Of a DNA stretch of 64,000 bases, positions 36,186 through 48,529 are shown piece after piece; within the stretch, counting starts at the first letter, position 1, and every line of letters begins with the position of its first letter. The notes under the pieces were generated by a model. That model was not told where the DNA came from. It did no database searches and was given only the letters and a program-made list of their open reading frames with translations. This DNA is from Selaginella moellendorffii (lineage: Eukaryota > Streptophyta > Lycopodiopsida > Selaginellales > Selaginellaceae), in the NCBI RefSeq assembly GCF_000143415.4, contig NW_003314336.1:501417-565416 (forward strand), written 5' to 3'. Position numbers and translations under genes: made by a program.

Positions 36186-37684
36186 ATGGCAAGTATTATA
36201 GCTCTGTTCTTGCTTACACTGTCTTTCGGTCTTCTGTGGAGGATTCTAACGAAAATTGTTGATCGAAGCCTTCCTCCAGGCCCGCCTAGAGTGCCGCTTC
36301 TGGGTCACTTGCATTTGCTGGGTGTTCTTCCTCACAAATCTCTCTCGGATCACTCAAGTAGATATGGCCCCGTCATGTTGCTCTGGTTTGGGTTTGCTCC
36401 AACGCTTGTGGTCTCTTCCCCAGATGCTGCAAGAGAAGTTCTGTGCACTCAAGATCTTGCCTTTGCTAAAGATATCTTTAGCCAAGTACATGTTCTACAA
36501 TGATAAGGACTTGGCATGGACCAGCTATGGTCCCTATTGGAGATTGATGAGGAAGGTCACCACTGTGTCACCACTGTGGAACTCTTCACTGCAAAAAGGC
36601 TCGAGGAATCCAGAATGGTGAGGCACACGCAAGTGTCGAAGCTCATTGACTTTATAGTCAATAATGGTCAAAACGGGAAGCCTCCATCAACATGAAATTC
36701 CTTTTCTCCATCAACCTCAATGTTGTGAGCTCGATCACGTTTGGGAGAGAATGTCACACTGGATTTCTGGAGCTGATCGAAGAAGTAATGCAGCTGATGG
36801 GCTCGTTTGTGTTGGGCGACTACTTTCCGTGGCTTGGCAGCCCCGCGATCCGAAAGATGATCTCGGTTCACACGAAACTGGACCAGCTTTTGCAAGAGAT
36901 CGTGGACGAGCACAAGTCTAAATTCAAGTCATCAGAGCGTGCGCGTGACTTTGTTGACGTTCTTTTGTCATTGGAAGACCAAGGAGAAATTGACGTTCAA
37001 TGCGTGAAAGCAATGGTCATGGTAAGTTTAATTTCCTTTGGTATGCTAACCTTATTTTCTCTTCGCAAGGGCATGATGCTTGCTGGTACTGAAACTTCGG
37101 CCATCACTACCGAGTGGGCACTTTCAGAGCTCATGAACAGTCCAACATGTATGATCAAAGCCCAAAAAGAGATTGACACAATTGTGGGCCGTGAGCGGAT
37201 GGTGGTGGAAGCCGATCTTTGCAAGCTTAGCTACATCCACAATGTTGTCAACGAAGTGTTTCGCTTGCATCCGCCAGCGCCATTGCTACTCTCTCGCCAT
37301 TCAACGCAACACTGCCTAGTCAACGGCTACAAGATCCCCAAGAACTCGCGAGTTTTGGTCAACGTATGGTCAATTGCACGAGATGCAAGCTTGTGGGAGT
37401 CTCCCAATCTCTTCAAGCCGGATAGATTTGCGGAGAGCTCGATCAGCTTCAAGGGGAAGAACTTTGAGCTGCTGCCTTTTGGATCTGGTCGAAGGATCTG
37501 TCCCGGATTGTCTCTTGGCGTAGCCATGGTTTCGTACACTTGCTCGTCTCGTCCATGGGTTCGAGTGGAAGGTCAGTGGCAAGGAGCTGAGCATGGACGA
37601 ATCTCGGAAGGAGTGGCGGTTAGACGAAAGGTTCCACTTGAAGTTTTTGCAACACCAAGGCTTGCAAGCCATGCCTACCTGTAA
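36186..37684 (+). pseudogene. P450 pseudogene e, full-length but frameshifted
   Basis: Collinear with the intact copies to the C-terminus (ATPRLASHAYL). Lesions: a deletion after DLAFA (frameshift at about 36470), a small tandem duplication of GTCACCACTGTG (about 36556-36577), further indels near 36680, 36710 and 36825, and a one-base loss in TACACTTGCTCG with a compensating change about 70 bp later. The I-helix AGTETS and the haem loop FGSGRRICPG survive as text. The 48-nt intron (37022-37069) is preserved. Confidence 0.92.
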
Positions 37685-37722
37685 TGAAGTTATCTTAGAA
37701 ACTAGCAAGCTGAATGGACGGA

Positions 37723-40030
37723 CATACCGCATTCTCTAATCTTCAGAAACATCCTCTTGAGCAGCCTGGCTTCTCTGGAGACCGTGTTGGAGTTCTGGCC
37801 CCCGCGGGGACTCTCCACGGATGTGTAGACAATCTTGCCTTGGCTGTCCGCAGCATCAAGAAAGTCGTCTATGTCGGCGTATGTCGCATCGTTCAACTGT
37901 ATCACGCAAGCTTGAGATTAGATTTCATGAATCTGTGCCTCGTCTTTTGTTGCTTACCACGATCACAAGGCTATCGACCAATGCAAGAAAGCAACGCTTC
38001 GCATAAAACTACGTGTCTGCTTCCAGCTTTTTCCCATAAGGCTCCAGACTTCTGATGATATGGCTAATACCGAACTCGAAGTTTTTTTTTGCGCAGTAGA
38101 GGGTACCGATCACAAGGTTTACAATGCATAAATGCAATTCCTGCTTGTCTGGATTCTAGAAAAGGAACACGGAATTAAAACCACTAGTAGCCGCTTAAGT
38201 TATATATAAATGGCAAACCTCGTAGTGCGCTCTCTCTTCCTCTTCTTCAATCTTTCGCATCAAATCTTCGGCCACCTCATTCTGCTAAAGACCAATATAT
38301 TACAAGAATATATTGTAATCGCCAGAAAAGCTTTGTAATTGCCATGATGATAGGTATATAATACTATAGAAGAGCCGATGCTCGAAAAGCAAAAGACAAA
38401 ACATTACGAACATCTTACTTCAAGAGAGTCTTCATACTCTGCCAAAGCCTTCTTGTGGCCCTCCTGATCGCGAGAAAGACAAGAATCCTGGATTTGTTTG
38501 GTGAGCCTGCGCATGGTTTCACTATAACGATTTGCCAGCTCATTCATCTTTTGATATGCATCCTGTCCGACAGTCAAGCTTAGCTCAACAACATAGCAAC
38601 TAACAATAATTGAATAACCTCCGGTGACGTCTTTGTCAAAATGATGCAGTTAATAAAGTCGTAGAGGTCCTGCATAATATTAGATGTAAAAAGACTAATG
38701 CTTGTGAAGTTTATGTGCTTCAAGCGTACCTGAGATGGATACTTGAAGATAACTTCCACATGCTCTGCCATTACATCAGCTGCAAGATCGTAGAATCCAT
38801 GGGAAGGTTTACAATACAGCAGAAGTAGATTAGCCAATGTCTCTGAAGGAAATGGAGGATTCTATAGCGAGTGGTCAGAATAATCATAAAAGAATGAAAA
38901 TGACTACCTGCAACAAAAAATTAAGTTTACGGAAGCCTGCAGTAGGATCAACTTCCATATTCATCAGGGCTTGATTGTGAAGCGTGACCTGAGGAAAGGA
39001 AAAACAAAAATAAACAACTTTCTGATAGCGGAAGTATCAGAAAGTACTGAGCCTAACTCTTCTTCTGCACGTGGTGGCATGTCAGTGAGGTTTTCCTTTG
39101 CGGCCCCCAAATTTCCATTAACGTAGTCAATGGCAGCCTAAACAAAGAACCAAATCAAGCGAGTCAAAAAGAATTGATCGGATCTTCAAGTTGAAAGCTT
39201 CGACTGATGCAGATTCTTTGAGCGCTGGGCTTTTCCAACGCTACATATCTCAATGCCCTCTACGTGGCTTTAAAAGCAGAAAATGTATAGTCTAGAATTT
39301 GGAGAAATTTGTTTTATATATAGCCATTTCTTTTATATGGTTGGCTTCAGGTTTAAAGGTTAGTATTTGAGTTGATAAATACTTGGCATTAAAAAGATTA
39401 CAGGGACAAAGAGTGATGAGCTGTTACATTGCATCAATTATTGCTCTCATGCTTCTAGCATACTTCAGATGCTTGCTTCTAGTGGGGACACTATCTAGAT
39501 GTTTTTGGTTTCTGACATAGTGTCCACCAGTGGAGGCATAGACCATTGGCTTTTAGATACACGTGAGTTTAGGTGTGTGTCCACTTTCTGATTTGTCCAC
39601 TCTACTGGCTATTGGTGGTCATGTTTTGCTATGTGTCTTGCTTGCTATTTCTCTCATGTATCATGTGGTGAGCTTCAAGACCCTCTCACCCATGAGAGAT
39701 GCAAAAGCAACTAATGTGTTGACAAAGAGCATACCTACCAATGCTGAGTTCTATGTGTCTTGCTTGCTATTTCTCTCATGTATCATGTGGTGAGCTTCAA
39801 GAGCCTCTCACGCATGAGAGATGCAAAAGCAACTAATGTGGTGACAAAGAGCATACCTACCAATGCTGAGTTCGGGATATTGTCGCACGCCATGTTCCAG
39901 AATTTCTGCAAGAACACTAAGAGCTGCAAACTATCGTAAAGAAAATTCGTTCATTGATTGTCCAAGAATAACATTACCTGGACCGTAATGCTTTAGACGG
40001 TAAAGACAAACAGCTCTGTTGCAGGCCAGC
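37723..40030 (-). pseudogene. IFT70 relic e, interrupted
   Basis: Exons 19-7 with lesions: the terminal TGA is TGC (37729-37731 region), exon 18 has lost part of SLAKQMIV, exon 16 and part of 15 are deleted (junction at about 38300 with inverted AT-rich filler), and about 400 bp of foreign DNA lies in intron 8 at about 39296-39690. Exon 8-7 sequence resumes at about 39830 and ends at the common truncation point near 40030. Confidence 0.88.
39629..39873. repeat. Tandem duplication, about 122 bp x 2
   Basis: CTATGTGTCTTGCTTGC...AATGCTGAGTT occurs from about 39629 and again from about 39751. The duplicated unit spans the junction between the foreign insert and IFT70 intron 8, so it arose after the insertion. 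Confidence 0.85.
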
Positions 40031-40662
40031 TCAAGCTGTGCCCGTTTTGATGTGCCAACAAGCCTTCGAGGAACGCATGATACCATGTTCTGATCTGGGA
40101 TACTTGTGTTTGGTCATTACCTGCGGAGTATTTTCTTGCCAATCACAATGGTGAGGATTCTAAATTCAAAAGCCCACACACTTGGAGATTTTATCTCAAC
40201 TTCGATTCAAACTAAGCTACACGCATTATAGCATTCACTTTGAGATTGAGCTTGACACAAAAAATAGCATTGAGGAGCATCTAGCACATACCTACCTACC
40301 TTCACCTGAATATCAATGACACCTTTATGACACCTTTTGTAGCAAGTCGTAGATGGCGTTACAAAATCAGATTCACAATTCACCCTGGATATAATGTAAT
40401 TACCATCGTAAAAGCTCAAAGATAAGGGTTTCGATTCATCAAAACCAAAGAAGAAGAAAGAAAAGAAGAACATCGAGAGGAACGTACGTTGCAACCAATG
40501 CCAACGTAATGTAGTGACAAATATCGTATCCTTTAACCTTAAACCATAACTGACTGAAAAGTATTTGAGGACGAGAAGAATAAACAGATAAGAAATGCAT
40601 GGAGGTAAAGAAGCTATCTCTTACTATAAGTACATTGCACACACTGGTGTGTAAAATTATCC

Positions 40663-42174
40663 ATGGCAAGTATTGTAGCTCTGTTCTTGCTTACACTGTC
40701 TTTTGGTCTCCTATGGAGGATTCTAACGAAAATTGTTGATCGAAGCCTTCCTCCAGGCCCGCCTAGAGTGCCGCTTCTGGGTCACTTGCATTTGCTGGGT
40801 GTTCTTCCTCACAAATCTCTCTCAGATCTCTCACGTAGATATGGCCCCGTCATGTTGCTCTGGTTTGGTTTTGCTCCAACGCTTGTGGTCTCTTCCCCAG
40901 ATGCTGCAAGAGAAGTTCTGTGCACTCAAGATCTTGCCTTTGCTTCAAGGCCAAAGATATCTATAGCCAAGTACATGTTCTACAATGGTAAGGACTTGGC
41001 ATGGACCAGCTATGGTCCCTATTGGAAATTGATGAGGAAGGTCACCACTGTGGAACTCTTCACTGCAAAAAGGCTCGAGGAATCCAGAATGGTGAGGCAC
41101 ACGCAAGTTTCGAAGCTCATTGACTTTATAGTCAATAATGGTCAAAACGGGAAAGCCTCAATCAACATGAAAGTCCTTTTGTCCATCCTCAACCTCAATG
41201 TTGTGAGCTCGATCACGTTTGGGAGAGAATTTCACGCTGGCTCTGTGGAGCTGATCGAAGAAGTACTGCGGCTGATGGGCTCGTTTGTGTTGGGCGACTA
41301 CTTTCCATTCCTCTCGTGGCTTGGCAGCCCCGCGATCCGAAAGATGATCTCGGCTCACACGAAACTGGACCAGCTTTTGCAAGAGATCGTGGACGAGCAC
41401 AAGTCTAAAGTCAAGTCATCAGAGCGTGCGCGTGACTTTGTTGACGTGCTTTCGTCATTGGAAGACCAAGGAGAAATTGACGTTCAATGCATGAAAGCAG
41501 TGATCATGGTAAGTTTAATTTCCTTTGGTATGCTAACCTTATTTTCTCTTCACAAGGACATGATCGTTGCCGGTACTGAAACTTCGTCCATCACCACCGA
41601 GTGGGCACTTTCAGAGCTCATGAACAGTCCAACATGTATGATCAAAGCCCAAAAAGAGATTGACACAATTGTGGGCCGTGAGCGGATGGTGGTGGAAGCC
41701 GATCTTTGCAAGCTTAGCTACATCCACAATGTTGTCAACGAAGTGTTCCGCTTGCATCCGCCAGGGCCAATGCTACTCCCTCGCCATTCAACGCAAGACT
41801 GCCTAGTCAACGGCTACAAGATCCCCAAGAACTCGCGAGTTTTGGTCAACGTATGGTCAATTGCACGAGATCCAAGCTTGTGGGAGTCTCCCAATCTCTT
41901 CAAGCCGGATAGATTTGTGGAGAGCTCGATCAGCTTCAAGGGGAAGAACTTTGAGCTGCTGCCTTTTGGATCTGGTCGAAGGATCTGTCCCGGATTGTCT
42001 CTTGGCGTAGCCATGGTTTCGTACACTCTTGCTTGCCTCGTCCATGGGTTCAAGTGGAAGGTCAGTGGCAAGGAGCTGAGCATGGACGAGATCTCGGATG
42101 GAGTGTCGGTGAGACGAAAGGTTCCACTTGAAGTTTTTGCAACACCAAGGCTTGCAAGCCATGCCTACCTGTAA
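40663..42174 (+). CDS. Cytochrome P450 f, CYP71-clan (A-type), intact
   Basis: Exons 40663-41508 and 41557-42174 with a 48-nt intron; 487 aa. All landmarks are present: hydrophobic anchor, PPGPPRVPLLG, AGTETSSITTEW, EVFRLHPPGP, PDRF and FGSGRRICPG. Differences from b and d are scattered conservative changes (WKLMRKVTT, KVKSSERARD, HKDMIVAGTE, CLVHGFKWKV), the pattern expected of a functional recent paralogue. The leader is shortened relative to copies a-e but keeps the CTATAAGTA and ACACACTGGTGTGT elements. Substrate unknown. Confidence 0.93.
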   Translation: MASIVALFLLTLSFGLLWRILTKIVDRSLPPGPPRVPLLGHLHLLGVLPHKSLSDLSRRYGPVMLLWFGFAPTLVVSSPDAAREVLCTQDLAFASRPKISIAKYMFYNGKDLAWTSYGPYWKLMRKVTTVELFTAKRLEESRMVRHTQVSKLIDFIVNNGQNGKASINMKVLLSILNLNVVSSITFGREFHAGSVELIEEVLRLMGSFVLGDYFPFLSWLGSPAIRKMISAHTKLDQLLQEIVDEHKSKVKSSERARDFVDVLSSLEDQGEIDVQCMKAVIMVSLISFGMLTLFSLHKDMIVAGTETSSITTEWALSELMNSPTCMIKAQKEIDTIVGRERMVVEADLCKLSYIHNVVNEVFRLHPPGPMLLPRHSTQDCLVNGYKIPKNSRVLVNVWSIARDPSLWESPNLFKPDRFVESSISFKGKNFELLPFGSGRRICPGLSLGVAMVSYTLACLVHGFKWKVSGKELSMDEISDGVSVRRKVPLEVFATPRLASHAYL

Positions 42175-42218
42175 TGAAGTTATCTTAGGAACTAGCAAAC
42201 TGAATGGACGGACATACC

Positions 42219-42482
42219 TCATTCTCTAATCTTCAGAAACATCCTCTTGAGCAGCCTGGCTTCTCTGGAGACCGTGTTGGAGTTCTGGCCCTCGCCGGGA
42301 CTCTCCACGGATGTGTAGACAGTCTTGCCTTGGCTGTTTGCAGCATCAAGAAAGTCGTCTATGTTGGCGTATATTGCGTCCTTCAACTGCATCACGCGAG
42401 CTTGAGATTAGATTTCATGAATCCATGCCTCATCTTTTGTTGTACCACGATCATCTGTTTCGCAAGGCTATCGACCAATGCA
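42219..42482 (-). pseudogene. IFT70 relic f (exon 19 and part of exon 18), cut by retroelement
   Basis: Exon 19 (LKDATYADIDDFL-type, with changes) and the end of exon 18 up to CTATCGACCAATGCAA, where retroelement sequence begins. Tail-to-tail with P450 f. Confidence 0.88.
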
Positions 42483-45400
42483 ATGACCCCTCCATCTTTC
42501 TTTCGGGAGTATCATCAAGGGGTTCACTCGGCACCGGTTCATCTAGTGTTTACTTTCTAAGCTCATTTTTATAACAAAAGGTCTCCTATTATTCTCTCCG
42601 TGTTAGTTGATATAGGTTCATTTATATTCTATTACTCGACTTATTGCCACACGTTGTCGTCTACACTTGCGTTGTGCAGTGGACCCAGTTTTCAATCTTT
42701 ATGGTAACGGCTGTACACATGCATATGCACGAGATGAGGCAGACCTAGTTGTGCGTGTGGGCGATCTTGAGCTTGAGTTGCAATTGTTGCAGGTGGTGCC
42801 GAGTCAAGTTTTTGACCTCATTCTTGGTATGGATTGGTTGCAGTGCAATCATGCTAAGTGTGACTTTGAGGCTTTTCCCCTTTGTCTCATACTTCCTTAT
42901 GTTTCATCCATTCCTCTCACTTCCGTACCTCTTCGTCCCTTTACTTCTACCTTTGCTTCCATTACTTTTGTTCCCCCACTATTTCCTCTTGTGTTTGCAT
43001 TTTGTTCTGCTTTTCTCTTTTCTGATCCCTCCGACGATCTTTGTATTGCAGCTGTTGACCGGCTCATGAAGGAGTATTTTGATCTCTTTGAATTTGACCT
43101 ATCGGCTGGGGCCAAGATTGCCACATGTCATCTAATTCCAACTGAAGATGCTCATCCAATCAAGGTTCCTATTTGTCGTCGATCACCCAAGGAGATTAAG
43201 ATTTTATGTGCAAACATCAAAGAGATGTTGGAAAAGGGTGTTATTCGGAAGTTGCGGAATCCTTGAGCATGTGAACTTCATCTTGTGATGAAGCCTGATG
43301 GGAGTATTTATTTCTACATCGACTATCGTTTGTTAAATAAAGTGACGATCCCGGATGTGTACCCTTTTCCTCACACTGCTGATCTCTTGGATCGTCTGGG
43401 GCAAAGTCATTAGTTTACCAAGCTAGATCTTGCTTTTGGGTACTGGCAAGTACTGATGGCTAACAAAGATATTCTTAAGACTACTTTTCATACACCATTT
43501 GGTTTGTACGAGTTCTTGGTGATGCCGTTTGGTTTGAACAATGTTCCAGCAACTTTCCAACTGATGATGGACGAGGTTCTTTGTGATATGCCAGAGGTGA
43601 CTGCTAACTTCATTGATGATGTCTTGATTCATTCAGAGGGGACGTGGGAGGAGCACATTTGTGATGTGTGTAAAGTGTTGGATTGGCTATGGGACATTGG
43701 TTTAAAGTTGAAGCGGTCGAAGTGTGTGTTTGGGTCCAAGGACACAACTTATCTTGGGTACCGTATTTTTTGTGAGGGTTTACAAGTTGATCCTGACAAA
43801 CTTGTAGCCGTTCTAAAGTTCCCTACTTCGAAGTGTGTGAATGATGTGTAGCGCTTTTTGGGCAAGGTGTAGTATCTCAGTCGTTTTGTGGATCATCTTT
43901 CTGATCGCACTGCACCGTTGTGAGCGTTGCTGAAGTCATCAATGTCATCTTTCATCTGGCCTTCAAATTGTGAGCGGGCGTTTATCGATCTGACGACTTT
44001 TCTAATTTTGGCATATCCTGACTACACTCGACCTTTTATTTTGCACATAGATGCTTTTGATATTGGTTTTGGAGGTGTGTTAATGCAAGAAAGCCTGAGT
44101 GTGCCTAGTTAGCGTCATCCCATTGCATATATAAGCTGTACGTTATAACCAACAGAGGTGAACTACTCCACGACAAAGGAGTGCTTAGCGGCAATTTGGG
44201 GTTTCGAGAAACTTCATACATATTTATATGGTTCTTGGACGTTAGTTGAAGGTGACCATGCTGCCATTATTTCATTATTGAAGTGGAAGAACCTGGTTGG
44301 TCATACTGCTCGGTGGGCTTTGAAGCTTCAGATATATGATTTTGATGTTGTTTATCGCCCAGAGAGTTCTATGATTGATGCTGATGCCTTTTTTCGAGCT
44401 CCTCTTCCTTCTCCACTCTCTTCTCATATTTCTGATGAGCCTGTTGTTCTAGCATCTGTGGATTTTCTAGACGAGGATTCTGTGCCATCGGCAGTTGCTA
44501 TACTTGACGTTCAGTGTCCATAAGGCACAAAACAAGATCTACCTTCTCTTGATGAAGTTCGCAAGGCTCAAAAGATTGAGCCGTGAATTCAAAGATTTCG
44601 AGATGCGTTTGAGAATCCTACATCACTTGCTGATGACTTGCCTTTCCGGCATTTACATTCTTAATATTGCTTTGATGATGGCCTTCTTTATTTTGTGGGG
44701 ATGGATCTTAATGATCATTTACAGCTGGTGGTGCCTTTTGTCTTTATTCTATAGTTTCTCCATGCCTACCATGATTCTCCTGTTTTAGGTGGGCATATGG
44801 GACATCATTGTGTGACTGAGAAGCTGTGCAGGTTTTTCTATTGGCCGGAGATGCAACGTGATATTATCTGGTATGTGCGTAGCTGCGTTTGGTGCCAAGC
44901 TCGTAATACTCCCCATTGTGCTGCAGAAGGACGGTTGGAGTCAATTGCAGTTTCCCGTCTGTTTGGGTTGGTGGCATTTGATTTTATGGGACCTTTTCCA
45001 TGATCGACTGTTGACAATGAGTATCTTATTATTGCTTCTGACTACTTGACTCGTTAGGTGGAAGTTGGTGCTCTTGCTAGCACCTTTGCAACTGTTGTTG
45101 GATACTTCCTCCTCAATTGAGTGGTGTTCCAGCATTCTTGTCTAGAGCGGATTCTTTCGGATAATGGTTCTGCATTTATGGGTGAGGCATTTCATATTTT
45201 GACATCTCGGTTGAGGATATGCCACACTTTCACGAGTGCTTATCATCCACAATTAGACGGTCTTGTGGAACAACTTGTTCGGACATTCAAAGGGATGATT
45301 GTGAAGTATGTGAACTTTCAGCATTCGGATTAGGATGGTTATTTGCCATCTCTTCGGTATGCCTATGTCACAGGGGTGCAAAGTTCTATTGGTGCTTCAC

Positions 45401-46113
45401 CATATAAACTTCTATATGGTCATGATCCAATATTACCAACGGAGCTGGGTTTACCTTTGCGATTGCCATGAGCTCCTGATGCTAGGTCGTGAGATCAATA
45501 TTTGACGAGCATTCTTCCACTTGTCTGAGTAGAGTTTACCGAACACTTAAGCCGCATACAAGTGGGACAACAACGGCGCTACAACTCCCATCATCGTCCA
45601 CCTACAGAGTACAAAATGGATGATTTGGTGTTAGTCCATTTTCCCCATCTTACGATACGTGGTTTATCTAAGGGGCTCCTTACACAGTGGAAAGGACTGT
45701 ATCAGGTGTTGCAACAAGTTGGACCACAAGTTTATGAGGTTTGGCATGACGTCCAATAGGCCGATCCTCCAGAGATTATGCATGTGCAATGGTTAAAACA
45801 CTTCATACAAAGGGATCAGGAACAGTTAATACCATCTACAAACCCACCGATGCCTCATCTTGACGTTCCTCTAGATCCCGGCCCGTCTACAAAAGAACCC
45901 TAATAGCCTTCCATTATTCCGAGAGGAGGGGATGATGTGAGGGTTAAGTGTACGGCTACGATGCCGTATACTAATATTAGCGTAGTGGGATTTTGGTAGC
46001 TGTTGGATTAGTTTCAATTCGGACCATTTGCTCCTATATATAAACTAGGGTTTTTGGGCTAATTGATATGCACATTTCTGTATTCCTTTTCCATATTCCA
46101 TGCACTCACACTA

Positions 46114-46114
<1 letters not shown>
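42483..46114 (+). mobile_element. Decayed Ty3/gypsy LTR retrotransposon, 5'-truncated
   Basis: Plus-strand pol remnant in canonical Ty3 order: protease (LSVLVDIGSFI at about 42590, DLILGMDWL at about 42820), reverse transcriptase (KPDGSIYFYIDYRLLN, TPFGLYEFLVMPFGL, FIDDVLIHSEG), RNase H (LHIDAFDIGFGGVLMQ), integrase zinc region (YWPEMQRDIIWYVRSCVWCQ), integrase core (ILSDNGSAFMGEAFH, YHPQLDGLVEQL) and a C-terminal chromodomain-like end. Stops or shifts at about 43264, 43410, 43849, 43870, 43921, 44108, 44145 and 44521 kill the frame. Gag and the 5' LTR are missing. A polypurine tract (45921-45932) precedes a partial 3' LTR. Confidence 0.93.
45936..46114 (+). repeat. Partial 3' LTR of the Ty3 element
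   Basis: Begins TGTGAGGG right after the purine-rich GAGAGGAGGGGATGA and holds a TATATAAA core-promoter motif at about 46035. It runs into an (AT)n tract instead of a CA terminus, so the LTR is cut or overgrown there. Confidence 0.65.

Positions 46115-46171
<57 letters not shown>
46115..46171. repeat. (AT)n microsatellite
   Basis: An essentially perfect AT dinucleotide run of about 28 units, at the end of the truncated LTR. Confidence 0.97.
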
Positions 46172-46173
<2 letters not shown>

Positions 46174-47880
46174 CAATAATATTAAAATTTTAGATAATTT
46201 ATAGTTCTTCTAGTAAAAGTTATAATTAATTAGATCTTCTAAAGGTTTAGAGCATAACTTCTGTCCATATTGTCATTAAGAGGTATACTCCTCACCATAA
46301 TTATCATGATTAAGAAGTATATAAGTTTTTTAATTGAGCTTTTATCATACCAAGTTATTTATAATATACCAAACTAAGTTTTCTATACTGATAAACCTTT
46401 AAAATAAAAGAAACTCATATACATATGATTTTTTCTTTATATACTTAGTTTTTGTATATAATATTTGTTCTTCATTAAGTGTTGAAGTTATTGATGCAAT
46501 AGCTCAATATCAAGCAATCTTTTCCATCAACTCATCATCATGAGATAAACGGCTTGGTAGAGCACTTTAATAAAATGTTCAAAGGAATGATTGAAGTATA
46601 TAGATCCACAATAGATGGTTGCCATATCTACAATTTACTTATATATCAGTTCCATACAAATCTATTAGCATATTTCCATTTGATATGTTATTTAGGTGGG
46701 AGCCTATTTATGTTCTAGTATGGGTTTGATGCCAATCACTCCATGCTATCTCGAGTGGAGAGCGAGAGCATAGTTGGAGTATTTGGATTGTATTCTACTA
46801 ATATTATATGCATAATGTTTAAAATCTTTTGCAAGAGCAGAAAAGTACTGAAGGCATTTTTATGATGTATGGCATAACTTCAATACAATATCTAGTGTTA
46901 ATAAAGTTTCTTAATCTTGGGGATCAGTGTCATGTAGCTAATTTAACTTCTGTAGTTTGTGAAACTCAAACAATTAAATTGTGAATCCAAAGGCTTTGTG
47001 ATATGTTTAAGAATTAACAATGGGATTCACAATATGTAGCACATATTTCTTGGATTCAACCTGATGATAGTTAAGGGGGGAGTAATATGAGGTCTCTATG
47101 TATAGAATATGTATATACCATATATTTTAGAAGGATAATATTCTAGACTAACTAGCTTCATTGTCCAATATTTTGATATATGTTGTACATAAGTTTTAAC
47201 TACAAAGCTTCTGAAAGGGTGACCTACATTACAGACAACACAAAGATGGGAGATAATTAAAATATATTTCCCATGCTTAACATAATAGGCTCCCACTTAT
47301 GGGTGAGTCATCTCTCATTGAAATTCTTCTATAAGAGAGTCATCATCTGATGATTGCTTCAAGGATCTCAACTGTAATTCATTCTTGGGCCTCCAAACCA
47401 AGAGCTTTGATGTTGTGATGTGCACTATAAGCAAGTATAGAAGAAATTCTTAGGATTTTTCACCCAAGAGTGTATTGTGAGCTTCAATTGTTCTATGACA
47501 AGGCAATTTCAATATAGAGGGATTAAGCTCCACTACTCTAGATTCTTGTAGCCAAAGATGATTCTTGGAATGGTTAATTACTAGAGTGATGGGGAAGGTC
47601 CTTTTGGAATATATTGCCACACATGAGTTCTCGAATGAATATATAGTGACAAACTTGGAAAATGTATAGAACTTATTGACCTTAGTGTGATTGTGATCAG
47701 TAAGAACTTACATCTGGCTGGCTCAATTTAGATTTTGTGCCTATGTAGAGAGAGCAATCATGAAGCCAAATGCCATTTTCCCTTAGCTAAAAACTTAAAC
47801 ACAGATTGTATTAGTACCTTTGATTACAAATGAATTAAAGAAAAGTTTAAGAGCAGTAAATGATTAATTAACTTACATTA
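46172..47880 (+). mobile_element. AT-rich region with degenerate Ty3 integrase remnant
   Basis: 46510-46770 translates, with frame changes, to EINGLVEHFNKMFKGMIEVY and SPFDMLFRWEPIY, matching the integrase core end of the element at 42483. A G-rich run (47073-47082, AAGGGGGG) could be its polypurine tract, so an LTR may start near 47085. The remainder to 47880 has no recognisable coding sequence. Confidence 0.55.
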
Positions 47881-47881
47881 A

Positions 47882-48148
47882 TTATTGTTCTAGGAGGTCC
47901 TTAACACATGCCTTTTTCTCTTCACACCAGGACGGAATGCTGAGAAAACCCCATCTCACAACAGTGTCTGGTTCCAAATTTTTTTCTTGACCATAGATGA
48001 CAAAGAGTTCTCGGTACTGTTTATCAAAATCCACAATATATAAAGAGCTATAGGCAAGTGTCCCCTGTGCAGTAGCAGCATTAGCTGTATGCATTGCTGT
48101 GTCTAGGGCCTTTGTGCTGGGATGCCTGTTGAGCCACCGAAGCATCAC
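47882..48148 (-). CDS. Hypothetical protein, 88 aa
   Basis: An open frame starting MMLRWLNRHPSTKALD and containing YSSLYIVDFDKQYRELFVIYG and VVRWGFLSIPSWCEEKKACV. The composition looks protein-like (well-mixed aromatic and charged residues), but I recognise no family. It lies 380 bp downstream of the NTPase/nuclease pseudogene on the same strand and could be a fragment of a related gene. It may be non-coding. Confidence 0.3.
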   Translation of the reverse strand: MMLRWLNRHPSTKALDTAMHTANAATAQGTLAYSSLYIVDFDKQYRELFVIYGQEKNLEPDTVVRWGFLSIPSWCEEKKACVKDLLEQ

Positions 48149-48529
48149 TTTGTGATCCCATAGTGCTAGAATGATCTCGCTAATGCCTCACACTAGATCC
48201 TTGTGTGATCGTTATATACATACACTTTATTGATGATGAATATTTCTAAACTGGTGATCCTATTAAGTTAATCCAAAATTTAAAATTATTAAATAATTCA
48301 CTTTACAATTGTTACAATTGTTACAATTGAAAAATTATTACTAAATAGTTTGAAATTTAAAAGTATAGAAGGATAATATTCTCCTAGATCTTGTACATAA
48401 TGGTGTTCCCTAGGCAGGCTAGAATGATGCCTTGCAGTAGATCCTCACTAGCTCCCGTGATGGTGTCAAAACAAAAACATGAATGACCAGGCAAGTTGGC
48501 CTTGAAGTCTACGACCAAGTTCCAAGATT
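48149..48529. other. Intergenic, nothing recognised
   Basis: AT-rich DNA with a short direct repeat (TTGTTACAA at about 48308-48328). No coding or RNA feature is seen. Confidence 0.5.

Larger units (their letters stand above)
23215..42482. repeat. Segmental array of [leader + P450 + truncated IFT70] units
   Basis: A unit of about 4 kb recurs: a leader of about 650-780 bp beginning GCTGTGCCAGTTTTGATGTG, a P450 gene, then 3' IFT70 sequence on the opposite strand with only about 45 bp between the two stop codons. Leaders start near 23220, 24655, 28715, 35460 and 40020. A P450 or P450 relic starts at 24000, 25367, 29480, 33796 (minus), 36186 and 40663. Each IFT70 relic ends within its exon 7. 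The array is broken by an inversion (about 31500-34035), an unidentified insert (30135-31500) and a retroelement at 42483. Confidence 0.9.
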
